Of a stretch of DNA of 19,445 nucleotides, positions 1 through 7,582 are shown piece by piece. The stretch is taken from assembly GCA_964565925.1 (NCBI GenBank), contig CAZMGV010000031.1:1-19445 (forward strand). The letters are read 5' to 3'. Position 1 is the stretch's first letter; the number at the start of each line of letters is the position of its first letter. The notes beneath the pieces were generated by a model. It ran no database searches, was not told where the DNA came from, and was given only the letters and a program-made list of their open reading frames with translations. The position numbers were made by a program, and so were the translations under genes. This DNA comes from CAZMGV01 sp964565925. Its GTDB lineage: Bacteria > JAGRBM01 > JAHCIT01.

Positions 1-24
1 TTCAAAGAGTTAGCAGAAAGGCCT

Positions 25-57
25 GGGGTAGGGAGGGGGTGGTCACCGGGTAGGGAG
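25..57 (+). other. G-rich tract with a repeated GGTAGGGAG word
   Basis: Five runs of three or more G lie within about 33 bases (25-28, 31-33, 35-39, 48-50, 53-55). The word GGTAGGGAG occurs at 27-35 and again at 49-57. The tract lies past the 3' end of the minus-strand P450 gene, so the transcript of that gene would be C-rich here. A G-quadruplex on the plus strand is possible, but one loop is 8 nt, at the limit of usual rules. No function is claimed. Confidence 0.35.
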
Positions 58-97
58 TTGAGAGCGTCATGAGTGGTCAAAGCAAAAAGCCGATGCC

Positions 98-1336
98 CTA
101 GGCCCGGCTCAACCAGAAATGCTTCAGCCCGAACAGGAACGCGGAGGGGAGAAACTCCGGAGCCTCGCCGTCAACCGGCTGGAGGCGGCCGATTTTCCGG
201 AAGAAGGTCTCGAAGGCGATCTGGCCTTCGACGCGGGCGAGTGTGGCACCCAGGCAGTGGTGGATTCCCATTCCGAACGACAGGTGCTTGCCCGGCGGGC
301 GGGTAATGTCGAACCGGTCGGGATCGGCAAAAACTTTCTCGTCCCGGTTAGCTGCACCCGCCCACACCATAAGCATATCGCCCGGTTTCAGGGTTTTCCC
401 GCCAAGTTGCACTCTGGTTGTGCAGTAGCGGGGGAACCCCTGTATCGGGGCTATGAAGCGAAGCGACTCCTCGATCGCCTCGGGGATCGCCGCTGGCCGC
501 TTGAGCAGATAGTCCATCTCGTCGGGAAACTGGGTCAGAGCGAGTGCCGTATTGCTGAGCAGGTTGGTGGTGGTCTCGTTCCCGGCGACCATCAGAAGGA
601 CGCAGGTGGCGAGCAGTTCGTCGGAACTGATTTTTTCCCCCTGCTGTTCGAGCGAGACCAGTTGGCTGACTAGGTCGTCGCCCGGCTCTTTTCGGCGCCT
701 GGCGAAGACCTCAAGAAAGTAGTTCGTGAACTCCTCCCGCCAGCCTGCGGACGTGTCGCCGATATCTCCCGACATGATTTTCTGGATCGGCACCGAAACA
801 AAACCGTCCGACCATCTTTTGAAATCATGCCGGCGTTCGGTATCGACACCCAGTATCTCCGCTACTACATGGACTGGTAGCGGAACGGCGAAGTCCTCCA
901 CAAAATCGAATGTGTCCTTCTTCTTGAGGATCTCGTCGATCAGTTCGTCGGTCATCGCCTGAATCCGGTCTTGGAGCCGTCGGACCGTCGTCGGGGAAAA
1001 CGCCTTCGTGACCAGTCCGCGGAGCCGCGTGTGCCGGGGGGGATCGTTCATAAGCATCAGATTGTCGACGAATTCAGCGGTCTGGCCCATGACCGGAACG
1101 AGCCGCTTGATCCGCTCGTCGCGGTGATCCGGCGCTCCCGCTATCAGAAAAGACCTGAGCGGATTCGACGAATACACCTCGGAGTCTTTCAGGACCTGGC
1201 TGCACTCCTCGTGTCCCAGTATGTGCCAGACTGGGAAAACGCCTTGCTGATGGACCGGCCCGATCTCCATTGCGTCGCGGTACGCATCGAACCGGGAACA
1301 GCCTGGAGGGAGCATGAGCGGATTGAACTGCACCAT
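98..1336 (-). CDS. Cytochrome P450
   Basis: A soluble bacterial class I-type cytochrome P450 (haem-thiolate monooxygenase) of about 412 residues, the usual length. Visible landmarks are the helix-C region (NDPPRHTRLRGLV), the I-helix oxygen-activation motif AGNETT (about residues 251-256), the K-helix ExxR (E290, R293), and the haem loop FGMGIHHCLG with the proximal cysteine near residue 361. The upstream ATG at 1342 directly abuts the AAGAGG Shine-Dalgarno (1343-1348), while the ATG at 1336 sits 6 nt from it, so I prefer 1336. There is no membrane anchor. No ferredoxin or ferredoxin reductase lies in the window, so electron partners must come from elsewhere. It diverges from the tetR gene at 1457, and a perfect palindrome lies between them, suggesting repression by that regulator. 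The substrate cannot be read from sequence; a lipid, terpenoid or steroid is plausible from context. Confidence 0.95.
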   Translation of the reverse strand: MVQFNPLMLPPGCSRFDAYRDAMEIGPVHQQGVFPVWHILGHEECSQVLKDSEVYSSNPLRSFLIAGAPDHRDERIKRLVPVMGQTAEFVDNLMLMNDPPRHTRLRGLVTKAFSPTTVRRLQDRIQAMTDELIDEILKKKDTFDFVEDFAVPLPVHVVAEILGVDTERRHDFKRWSDGFVSVPIQKIMSGDIGDTSAGWREEFTNYFLEVFARRRKEPGDDLVSQLVSLEQQGEKISSDELLATCVLLMVAGNETTTNLLSNTALALTQFPDEMDYLLKRPAAIPEAIEESLRFIAPIQGFPRYCTTRVQLGGKTLKPGDMLMVWAGAANRDEKVFADPDRFDITRPPGKHLSFGMGIHHCLGATLARVEGQIAFETFFRKIGRLQPVDGEAPEFLPSAFLFGLKHFWLSRA

Positions 1337-1386
1337 TTTCATCCTCTTGTGGAGCTCCAGACGGGCGGCGATCTGCCCGCATCTAG

Positions 1387-1408
1387 AATACGAGCGAACG
1401 CTCGTATT
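1387..1408. promoter_or_regulatory. 22-bp perfect palindrome, probable TetR operator
   Basis: The arms are AATACGAGCG (1387-1396) and CGCTCGTATT (1399-1408), separated by AA, with no mismatches. The site lies in the gap between the divergent P450 and tetR starts, about 50 bp from each. TetR-family proteins bind such sites as dimers and often control a divergent neighbour together with themselves. That use is inferred from position; the palindrome itself is seen directly. Confidence 0.8.
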
Positions 1409-1456
1409 ATCCGCGAAACATAGCTACCGTTCAATTCGCATTCGGGAGGCCGCGCA

Positions 1457-2083
1457 GTGCCGGAAAACAGCTCCAAGCCCCGCAAAAGGCCTCAGCAAGC
1501 CCGGTCACGTGAAACATTCGACGCGATTGTTAAAGCGGCCGCTCGCATTCTGACGGAGTCCGGATACGACGATCTGTCCACCAACCGGATCGCCCGTACG
1601 GCCGGAGTCAGCCCCGGGTCGCTGTACCAGTATTTCCCGAACAAGGAGTCGATACTCTCGGCGCTGCTTGATTCGCTGCTCGAACGGTTCGGCGCCATTC
1701 TCCAGAAACGGCTCGCCGAAGTGATGAACGATCCGCTGGAGGCGGCCGCACACAAGATGATGCGGGCACTAGTTGAGATGCTCTCGACCGTGCAGCCCCG
1801 CCTGGTCCGCAATCTGGTGGAACAGGTGCCCCGGATTGGCCGGCGCGGAATGATCGGCAGAGTCCGGCAGCGCGGCAGGGAGCTGGCCCGGTTGTATCTG
1901 GAAGTTCACCGGGATGAACTCCGGATACAAGACCTGGAACTGGCCGTGTTCTTCGTAACGGCCCTGGCCGAAAACTTGACCTTCCGGATCGTTTTCGACC
2001 GCCCGCGGCACCTCTCGACGGAGCGCTGTGCCGACGAGGCCGCGGACCTGATCGTCCGGTATCTCGTCGCACGGCCCGCCTGA
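1457..2083 (+). CDS. TetR-family transcriptional regulator (P450-linked)
   Basis: A 208-residue one-component repressor type. The N-terminal TetR_N helix-turn-helix spans about residues 41-62 (STNRIARTAGVSPGSLYQYF), followed by NKESIL. The remaining roughly 140 residues form the divergent all-helical ligand-binding and dimerisation domain. The start is GTG at 1457, supported by GGGAGG at 1444-1449 with 7 nt spacing. It is divergent from the P450 gene with a perfect palindrome between them, so autoregulation and control of the P450 are likely. The ligand is unknown. The gene ends about 115 bp before the Rieske oxygenase gene, which has a different operator-like sequence, so this regulator need not control that gene. 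Confidence 0.93.
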   Translation: MPENSSKPRKRPQQARSRETFDAIVKAAARILTESGYDDLSTNRIARTAGVSPGSLYQYFPNKESILSALLDSLLERFGAILQKRLAEVMNDPLEAAAHKMMRALVEMLSTVQPRLVRNLVEQVPRIGRRGMIGRVRQRGRELARLYLEVHRDELRIQDLELAVFFVTALAENLTFRIVFDRPRHLSTERCADEAADLIVRYLVARPA

Positions 2084-2126
2084 ACTTCAGGCGTGATTGT
2101 TCAACTGGATTCGGGTTGCCCTGCAA

Positions 2127-2144
2127 ATTTAAACATGTTTAAAT
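2127..2144. promoter_or_regulatory. 18-bp perfect palindrome upstream of the Rieske oxygenase gene
   Basis: ATTTAAACATGTTTAAAT is an uninterrupted self-complementary 18-mer, AT-rich against a GC-rich background, about 53 bp before the Rieske start codon. It resembles the site at 5910-5924 (TTTAAAC then GTGTTAAA), which lies by another tetR gene. The likely role is an operator for that regulator (encoded at 5156-5851); this is inference. Confidence 0.7.
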
Positions 2145-2197
2145 GGTTTTACCTGTGAATGACAATGGGAAGACAGGTGATCTGGAGGTGAGACTCG

Positions 2198-3586
2198 ATG
2201 AGTGAACGCAGCCGCATTTGCGCCCCCGCCAGGTGCGAGGGACAGACCGTCCAGCAGATACTGGACCGGGACTCAAAGCCCGTGCCGGAAGTGCTGCGCG
2301 AGACGGCGACCGACGATCTGGGATCGGACGATCTGCCGGTCGGGCGATACACCTCGAAGGCGTTTCACGACCTCGAGATGTCCCGGATGTGGAATCGGGT
2401 CTGGCAGATGGCCTGCCGTGAAGAGGATATTCCCCAGCCCGGGGATTTCATTGTCTACGAGATCGGCGACCACTCGGTCCTGCTGGTTCGAGCCCGGGAC
2501 AAGACCGTCCGCGCCTATCACAACGTCTGTCTCCACCGCGGACGTCTGCTCAAGACCGGACAAGGCCATGCGCAGGCGATCCGCTGTCCGTTTCACGGCT
2601 TTACCTGGAAACTGGATGGTTCGATCCAGGATATTCCTTGTCGCTGGGATTTCAGTCACAAGGGCGACGCGGAGATGCATCTTCCCGAGGTGAAGACCGG
2701 GCTCTGGGGCGGCTTTGTATTCATCAATCTGGATTCTGAAGCCGGGCCGCTGGCCGACTATCTCGATGTGGTACCTGAGCATTTTGAACGCTGGGATCTG
2801 GAGAACCGCTACAAGTCGGCTCATGTCGGGAAAATCGTGCAAGCCAACTGGAAGGTCTGCGCCGAGGCATTCATGGAGTCTTACCATGTAATCGCCACGC
2901 ATCCGCAGATTCTGCCGTCGACGGCTGATGCCAACACCCAGTACGACGTCTATCCGGACAAGCCGCATTTCAACCGCATGATTACCGCGATGGGTATCGC
3001 CAGCCCTCACTTAGGCGGCGAAAACTATCCGGACGAGAAGATCCTCGAGTCGATGATGACCGAGTACGCGGGACAGTCAGGCAGCAAGTTCACCTTCAAG
3101 CTGCCGCCGGGACAGACCACCCGCAGCTATATGGCCCAGATGCTCCGGGGTATGATCGGCGGCGGAAGCGGATGGGACCTTAAGCAGGCCGCCGACAGCG
3201 AGATGCTCGACGCCATCCAGTATTTTGTATTCCCCAACTTTTTCCCATGGGGCGGATTCTTCAACAACATCGTCTACCGGTTCCGTCCGAACGGACAGGA
3301 TCCGAACTCCTGCCTCATGGAAGTGATGCTGCTGGCGCCCGTGCGAAAGGGCGGCGATCGCCCAGCGCCGGCGAAATACCGGCTGCTCGGGACAGATGAA
3401 CACTGGGTATCGGCCAAGGAACTGGGGGTACTCGGCCCGGTGTTCGATCAGGACATGAGCAACATTCCGTTCGTCCAGAAGGGGCTTCGGGCCACCCATA
3501 AGCCGGGTGTGACGCTGGGTAATTACCAGGAGAGCCGGATACGCCACCTGCACCGGACACTGGACCAGTATCTGAACGACCGCTGA
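2198..3586 (+). CDS. Rieske non-haem iron oxygenase, alpha subunit
   Basis: A 462-residue catalytic subunit of a Rieske-type ring-hydroxylating or related oxygenase. The N-terminal [2Fe-2S] Rieske ligands are C111-x-H113 (CLH) and C130-x2-H133 (CPFH). The C-terminal SRPBCC-type catalytic domain carries the mononuclear iron histidines H230 and H235 (YHVIATH). The third, carboxylate ligand is probably D417 or D419 in VFDQDMSN. Length and motif order match the family. A strong GGAGGTGA precedes the ATG by about 7 nt. No small (beta) subunit, ferredoxin or reductase gene is adjacent, so it is either an alpha-only oxygenase or borrows electron carriers. It converges on the acyl-CoA synthetase gene with a gap of only 7 bp. 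A palindrome lies just upstream. The substrate is not predictable; aromatic acids, quaternary amines and steroids are all family precedents. Confidence 0.93.
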   Translation: MSERSRICAPARCEGQTVQQILDRDSKPVPEVLRETATDDLGSDDLPVGRYTSKAFHDLEMSRMWNRVWQMACREEDIPQPGDFIVYEIGDHSVLLVRARDKTVRAYHNVCLHRGRLLKTGQGHAQAIRCPFHGFTWKLDGSIQDIPCRWDFSHKGDAEMHLPEVKTGLWGGFVFINLDSEAGPLADYLDVVPEHFERWDLENRYKSAHVGKIVQANWKVCAEAFMESYHVIATHPQILPSTADANTQYDVYPDKPHFNRMITAMGIASPHLGGENYPDEKILESMMTEYAGQSGSKFTFKLPPGQTTRSYMAQMLRGMIGGGSGWDLKQAADSEMLDAIQYFVFPNFFPWGGFFNNIVYRFRPNGQDPNSCLMEVMLLAPVRKGGDRPAPAKYRLLGTDEHWVSAKELGVLGPVFDQDMSNIPFVQKGLRATHKPGVTLGNYQESRIRHLHRTLDQYLNDR

Positions 3587-3593
3587 CCCGGAA

Positions 3594-5126
3594 TTACGGT
3601 TGCACCGGCCAGTAGGGCGCTTTCAGTTTCTTCTTGTTCACTTTGCCGGCGGCTGTGCGTCCCAGATCGGCCACGAAATCGACTGATCTCGGGCATTTGT
3701 AGTGGGCCAGATTCGCCTTGCAGAAATCGATCAACTCTTTCGCCGCTGGCGACGCGGCCGGATCCGCCACCACCACCAGCGCCTTCAGCTCTTCGCCCAT
3801 CTCCGGGTGCGGCACACCGATACAGGCGACGTCGTCCACCTGCGGGTGTCGGATCAGCACCTGTTCTGATTCGGCGGGATAGATATTCACGCCACCTGAG
3901 ACGACCATGTCGGAGAACCGGTCGGTGATGTAGACGAATCCGTCCTTGTCGACATAGCCGATCTCGCCGAGCGTGAAGACGCCGGGCGCCAGATGGGCCG
4001 CCGCCGATTTGGCAGCGTCATTGTGATAGACGATGCCACGTCCAGTGGAATCCCTGAAATAGAGGCGGCCCTCCGTCCCGACGGGGAGTTCAACTCCCTT
4101 GTCATCGGTCACAATGACGCTGAACGGCGGCACGGGCTTTCCCACTGACCCCGGATGCTTCAGCCAGTCCAGCGGGGAGATGGCGCAGGTTGTGCCCACT
4201 TCAGTGGCGCCGTACGCCTCAAAGAGCACCGGCCCCCACCATTCGAGCATGCCGCGTTTCACGTCGACCGGACAGGCCGAGCCCGTGTGGAAGACGAACT
4301 TGAGGCTGCGGGTGCTGTATTTCGACTTCGGTTCCGGCGGAAGCGACAGCAACCGGATGAAATGGGTGGGGACGAGTACGGAACTCTCCACTTTGTACCG
4401 GTCGATAGCGCTGATAACCGCCTCCGCGTCGAACTTCGGCAGCACGACGACCGGCTTTCCGCCGCCCAGAACCCTCACACCGGTCAGCGGCCCGGTATGA
4501 TAAAGGGGTCCGGCGACCAGATGGGTTCCGAACATCGCAAACGGCGCGCGGGCGAGCCGTTCCAGATGCTCCGCCACCGTCGCGCCGCCGGCGAACATGG
4601 TCGGCGGGAGTTCGGTCCCTTTGGGCCGACCGGTAGTACCCGAGGTGTACATCAGATTCGCACGCGGCGGATGGTCGAGCGGCGGCGAGCCGGCCGAAAC
4701 TTTCTCCAGCCAGTCATCCCACGGAGTGAGCCCTTCCAGTGAAGGACAGCGCCAGCCGATGACGTGCGGGACGCCGGCCAGTCGGGCCGCTTCGAGCCCC
4801 GCACGGACGGTCTCCGGACCGACGAACAGAAGTTTCGTGCCGGAATCTTCAAGGATATAGGCAAGCTCCGGGGGCGTAAGATGGAAACTTGCTGGAACCG
4901 TCGAGGCCCCGCCGACGAGGCCGCCCAGATGCGCCAGCAGGGTTTCGGCCGAATTCTGCGCGAACACGGTCACCCGGCGGGCGCCACCCAAATCCATGCC
5001 CAGCAGCGCGTTCGCGGTCCGGTTCAGGAGACTGTCTATTTCGGCCCAGGTGAACTCCTGGAGATGATCCCGGAGCGCGATCTGGTCCGGATTCGACTGG
5101 CTACGTGCAACAGCAAACGGCGGCAT
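3594..5126 (-). CDS. AMP-forming acyl-CoA synthetase (fatty-acid or lipid-carboxylate CoA ligase)
   Basis: An ANL-superfamily adenylate-forming ligase of 510 residues that probably activates a carboxylic acid to its CoA thioester with ATP. Motifs in order: the phosphate loop TSGTTGRPKG (about 161-170), the adenine/acyl motif YGATEVG (305-311), GEIGYVDKDGF followed by the hinge TDRFSDMVVSGG (about 387-412), and the C-terminal catalytic lysine region TAAGKVNKKK (K495). The reading frame is open back to 5294, but that would overlap the upstream tetR. The ATG at 5126 has a good GGGGAGGG sequence just upstream and starts at the usual family N-terminus, so I chose it. It follows tetR (5156-5851) by 29 bp on the same strand, suggesting a two-gene operon. 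The substrate is unknown; the motifs fit the medium- to long-chain and steroid/terpenoid carboxylate ligases. Confidence 0.93.
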   Translation of the reverse strand: MPPFAVARSQSNPDQIALRDHLQEFTWAEIDSLLNRTANALLGMDLGGARRVTVFAQNSAETLLAHLGGLVGGASTVPASFHLTPPELAYILEDSGTKLLFVGPETVRAGLEAARLAGVPHVIGWRCPSLEGLTPWDDWLEKVSAGSPPLDHPPRANLMYTSGTTGRPKGTELPPTMFAGGATVAEHLERLARAPFAMFGTHLVAGPLYHTGPLTGVRVLGGGKPVVVLPKFDAEAVISAIDRYKVESSVLVPTHFIRLLSLPPEPKSKYSTRSLKFVFHTGSACPVDVKRGMLEWWGPVLFEAYGATEVGTTCAISPLDWLKHPGSVGKPVPPFSVIVTDDKGVELPVGTEGRLYFRDSTGRGIVYHNDAAKSAAAHLAPGVFTLGEIGYVDKDGFVYITDRFSDMVVSGGVNIYPAESEQVLIRHPQVDDVACIGVPHPEMGEELKALVVVADPAASPAAKELIDFCKANLAHYKCPRSVDFVADLGRTAAGKVNKKKLKAPYWPVQP

Positions 5127-5155
5127 GGCAACCCTCCCCAACCGCAGAACTATTT

Positions 5156-5851
5156 TCAGGCGTGTCTGGATGAACTTCTGGGCAGTGTCCGGCCGACGGG
5201 CTTCTCGGAATGTGCTTCTGCCTGTACCGCCCGGATCCGCTTCTCGAGCACTTTTGCAGACGGACCGGTGGCCACCCCGCGCAGCATGAGGCACGATCCG
5301 CAGATCATGGACGCTTCAAGCCCTTTGTCGCTCAGATAGCCGCTCTCCCACTGGAGCGCGCAGATGATCAGATGGCTCGCAATCTGCTCGGACAGAACCC
5401 TCGGATCGGCCCACTCTTCGATTTCGCGGGCGGAGCGCATCTCATGAAGTGCATTTTCAATATCACGCGCCAGTGCCCCGGCGATCATCTCGGACACTTC
5501 CCGCATCTGGCCGGAGTTCACGAAAACATCGAGAACCGCGCGGGAATACCGGGACAGACGGAGCATTTCGGAAGAACAGCGACCGACGATCGAGAGCATC
5601 CGTTCGAGGCCTTTCGAACGGTTTTCCCGGTCGATGGTCTTGAGCAGGTCGGAGAACTGGCCCTGCATGGCCCTGGAAAGTAGCTCGCCCTTGTCGCCGC
5701 ACAGGTTGTACAGGGTCGGCACGGAAACACGGCTCTGCCGCGCCAGATCCCGCATATTGACGCCTTCGTAGCCCCGCTCGGCGATCATGCGCCGGGCGGT
5801 CTCCATGATCCGATCGATTCGTTCCTGCCGTTGATCTTCCAGAAGACTCAT
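5156..5851 (-). CDS. TetR-family transcriptional regulator (acyl-CoA module)
   Basis: A 231-residue TetR-type protein. The helix-turn-helix is at about residues 31-51 (VNMRDLARQSRVSVPTLYNL). The next segment is CGDKGELL, where many relatives have HFxSKEEL, a mild departure. The remainder is helical and unlike the other three TetR proteins here. It is the first gene of a minus-strand pair with the acyl-CoA synthetase and diverges from the SDR-crotonase-SDR run. The intergenic palindrome at 5902-5924 is its likely operator, giving coordinated control of both arms. A similar site precedes the Rieske gene, so that gene may belong to the same regulon. An acyl-CoA inducer is plausible by analogy with FadR/PaaR-type TetR proteins but is unproven. 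Confidence 0.93.
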   Translation of the reverse strand: MSLLEDQRQERIDRIMETARRMIAERGYEGVNMRDLARQSRVSVPTLYNLCGDKGELLSRAMQGQFSDLLKTIDRENRSKGLERMLSIVGRCSSEMLRLSRYSRAVLDVFVNSGQMREVSEMIAGALARDIENALHEMRSAREIEEWADPRVLSEQIASHLIICALQWESGYLSDKGLEASMICGSCLMLRGVATGPSAKVLEKRIRAVQAEAHSEKPVGRTLPRSSSRHA

Positions 5852-5901
5852 TGATGGGCACTCCCCGGTTTTCGACCGTACCCCGTTAGAGGTATATTGC
5901 G

Positions 5902-5924
5902 TTTAACACTTTAAACGTGTTAAA
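5902..5924. promoter_or_regulatory. Inverted repeat, probable TetR operator between divergent operons
   Basis: The arms TTTAACAC (5902-5909) and GTGTTAAA (5917-5924) are exactly complementary around a 7-bp centre. A second, overlapping repeat GTTTAA/TTAAAC occupies 5901-5916. The right part, TTTAAACGTGTTAAA, nearly matches the palindrome core at 2128-2143 (TTTAAACATGTTTAAA). It lies between the tetR start (5851) and the SDR start (5958). Confidence 0.7.
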
Positions 5925-5957
5925 GCCAGTGACGTTGGATCTTCACGGGAGGAAAAC

Positions 5958-6716
5958 ATGGATCTGAAGCTCAAGGGTAAGAAGGCGATTGTCACCGGCG
6001 CGACGCGCGGCATCGGCCGCGCTATCGCCGAAACGCTCGCGGCGGAAGGGACAGATATAGCCATCTGCGCCCGTAACGAGGCGGGGCTGAAAACCGCCGG
6101 GGAAAGTCTTTCGAAACATGGCGGAAAGGTTTTCACAAAATCTCTCGATGTGAAGGACGGCGCGGCACTCAAGGCGTGGATCGCTGAGGCCGCCGGTCAG
6201 CTCGGTGGAATCGACATTCTGGTGCCGAACCCCACCGGCGGCGGAAATCCGGGCGAAGCCGCCTGGCAGGCGAATTTTGAAACAGACCTCATGGGCAGCG
6301 TGAGGTGTTTCGATGCGGGTCTTCCGTTTCTGCTCAAGAGCGGCGAGGCGAGCGTGGTGTTTATCAGCAGCACGGCAGCAGTCGAATATTTCATGGCTCC
6401 GATCCCCTATAGCGCGCTGAAGGCAGGACTCATCACCCATGCCAAGGGACTTTCGCAGATGTATGCGGCGAAGGGGATCCGGGTGAACTGCATCTCGCCT
6501 GGGCCCGTTTTCTTCGAAGGCGGTCAATGGGAGATGATGAAGAAGGCCATGCCCGCGTTTTACGAACAGACGGTGAAGCAGTGCGCGAACGGACGGATGG
6601 GGGCCCCGGAAGAGATCGGCCGGGCAGTCGCGTTTCTGACGAGCCCGGCCGCCAGCCTGATCACCGGCATCAACCTTGTCGCCGACGGCGGTTTTACCAA
6701 GCGGGTCGCCTTCTGA
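5958..6716 (+). CDS. Short-chain dehydrogenase/reductase, FabG-like
   Basis: A classical SDR of 252 residues, probably an NAD(P)-dependent oxidoreductase acting on a 3-hydroxy/3-oxoacyl or alcohol substrate. The cofactor motif TGATRGIG is at residues 13-20. The structural Asn motif reads NPTGG (N91), as in a subgroup of SDRs, instead of the common NNAG. The catalytic residues are S138, Y151 and K155 (YSALK). The C-terminus GINLVADGGF is typical of FabG-like members. GGAGG (about 5949) supports the ATG at 5958. It is the first gene of a three-gene run with the crotonase and a second SDR. A hydroxyacyl-CoA dehydrogenase role in a beta-oxidation-like pathway is the natural reading next to a crotonase and a CoA ligase, but this is inference. 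Confidence 0.93.
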   Translation: MDLKLKGKKAIVTGATRGIGRAIAETLAAEGTDIAICARNEAGLKTAGESLSKHGGKVFTKSLDVKDGAALKAWIAEAAGQLGGIDILVPNPTGGGNPGEAAWQANFETDLMGSVRCFDAGLPFLLKSGEASVVFISSTAAVEYFMAPIPYSALKAGLITHAKGLSQMYAAKGIRVNCISPGPVFFEGGQWEMMKKAMPAFYEQTVKQCANGRMGAPEEIGRAVAFLTSPAASLITGINLVADGGFTKRVAF

Positions 6717-6741
6717 ACCACATACCGGACGGAGAACTAAC

Positions 6742-7578
6742 ATGAGCGAAACACAGGAGTTCACGCTGATCCGTTACGACTCGCCGGCCACGGGCGTCGC
6801 CCGGATCACGCTGGCCCGGCCCGACGCCCGCAACGCGCAGAACAAGAAGATGCTTTACGAGATCAATTCGGCCTTCGACCGCGCGGCGCAGGACAAGGAC
6901 ATAAAAGTGATCGTGCTGGCCGCCGACGGCCCGCATTTTTCCTCAGGGCACGACCTGAAGGACAGCACGCCCATCTCGGCATTCGAGCCGGTCTCCAACT
7001 GGGGCGGCTTCGATCAACCGGGCGCCGAAGGTTACATGGCGCTGGAGGAGGAGATTTATCTGGGCCTTTGCTGGCGCTGGCGGAACCTCCCCAAGCCCAC
7101 CATCGCGCAGGTTCAGGGCAAGACGATCGCCGGCGGCCTGATGCTGATCTGGGTATGCGACCTGATCATCGCCAGTGACGACGCGACATTCTCCGATCCG
7201 GTCGTGGCGTTCGGCGTGAACGGGGTCGAGTATTTCGCGCATCCCTGGGAAGTCGGCGTGCGCAAGGCCAAGGAGATGCTCTTCACCGGAGATGCGGTTT
7301 CGGCGTCCGAGGCGAAGGCTCTCGGCATGGTGAATCAGGTGGTCCCGCGCGATGAACTGGAGAAGCGGACTCTCGAACTGGCCGTAAAGATCGCCGCGCG
7401 GCCGAGCATGGGGCTCAGGCTCGCCAAGCAGTCGGTCAACCAGACTCAGGACGCCCAGGGACTCTGGACCGCGCTCCAGGCCGCCATGTCGCTGCAGCAG
7501 CTCGGCCACTCCAACAACATGCAGGTGCACAAGCTGCTCATCGACCCGAGAGGGATGATGAAAGCGCCCTCGAAATAA
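6742..7578 (+). CDS. Crotonase-fold protein (enoyl-CoA hydratase/isomerase family)
   Basis: A crotonase-superfamily protein of 278 residues. The CoA-binding and oxyanion-hole segments are visible as FSSGHDLKD and GKTIAGGLML. The two catalytic glutamates of classical enoyl-CoA hydratases (rat Glu144 and Glu164) appear replaced: the first falls at a Met in AGGLML, the second at a Val in FSDPVVAFG. The downstream FGVNGVEYFAHPWEVG segment marks a recognisable subgroup of the family. The true reaction may therefore be hydration by other residues, isomerisation, C-C cleavage or thioester hydrolysis. The start ATG at 6742 follows GGAG (6731-6734); the frame is open upstream into the SDR gene but without better support. 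It sits 25 bp after SDR1 and 4 bp before SDR2, so it is very likely cotranscribed. Confidence 0.92.
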   Translation: MSETQEFTLIRYDSPATGVARITLARPDARNAQNKKMLYEINSAFDRAAQDKDIKVIVLAADGPHFSSGHDLKDSTPISAFEPVSNWGGFDQPGAEGYMALEEEIYLGLCWRWRNLPKPTIAQVQGKTIAGGLMLIWVCDLIIASDDATFSDPVVAFGVNGVEYFAHPWEVGVRKAKEMLFTGDAVSASEAKALGMVNQVVPRDELEKRTLELAVKIAARPSMGLRLAKQSVNQTQDAQGLWTALQAAMSLQQLGHSNNMQVHKLLIDPRGMMKAPSK

Positions 7579-7582
7579 CGCC

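Noticed and set aside
5948..6764. Long minus-strand frames opposite the SDR and crotonase genes (also opposite CysN, DUF1214 and others)
   Set aside because: These are antisense shadows produced by GC-rich codon use; they lack motifs and ribosome binding sites, while the sense frames have full catalytic motifs.
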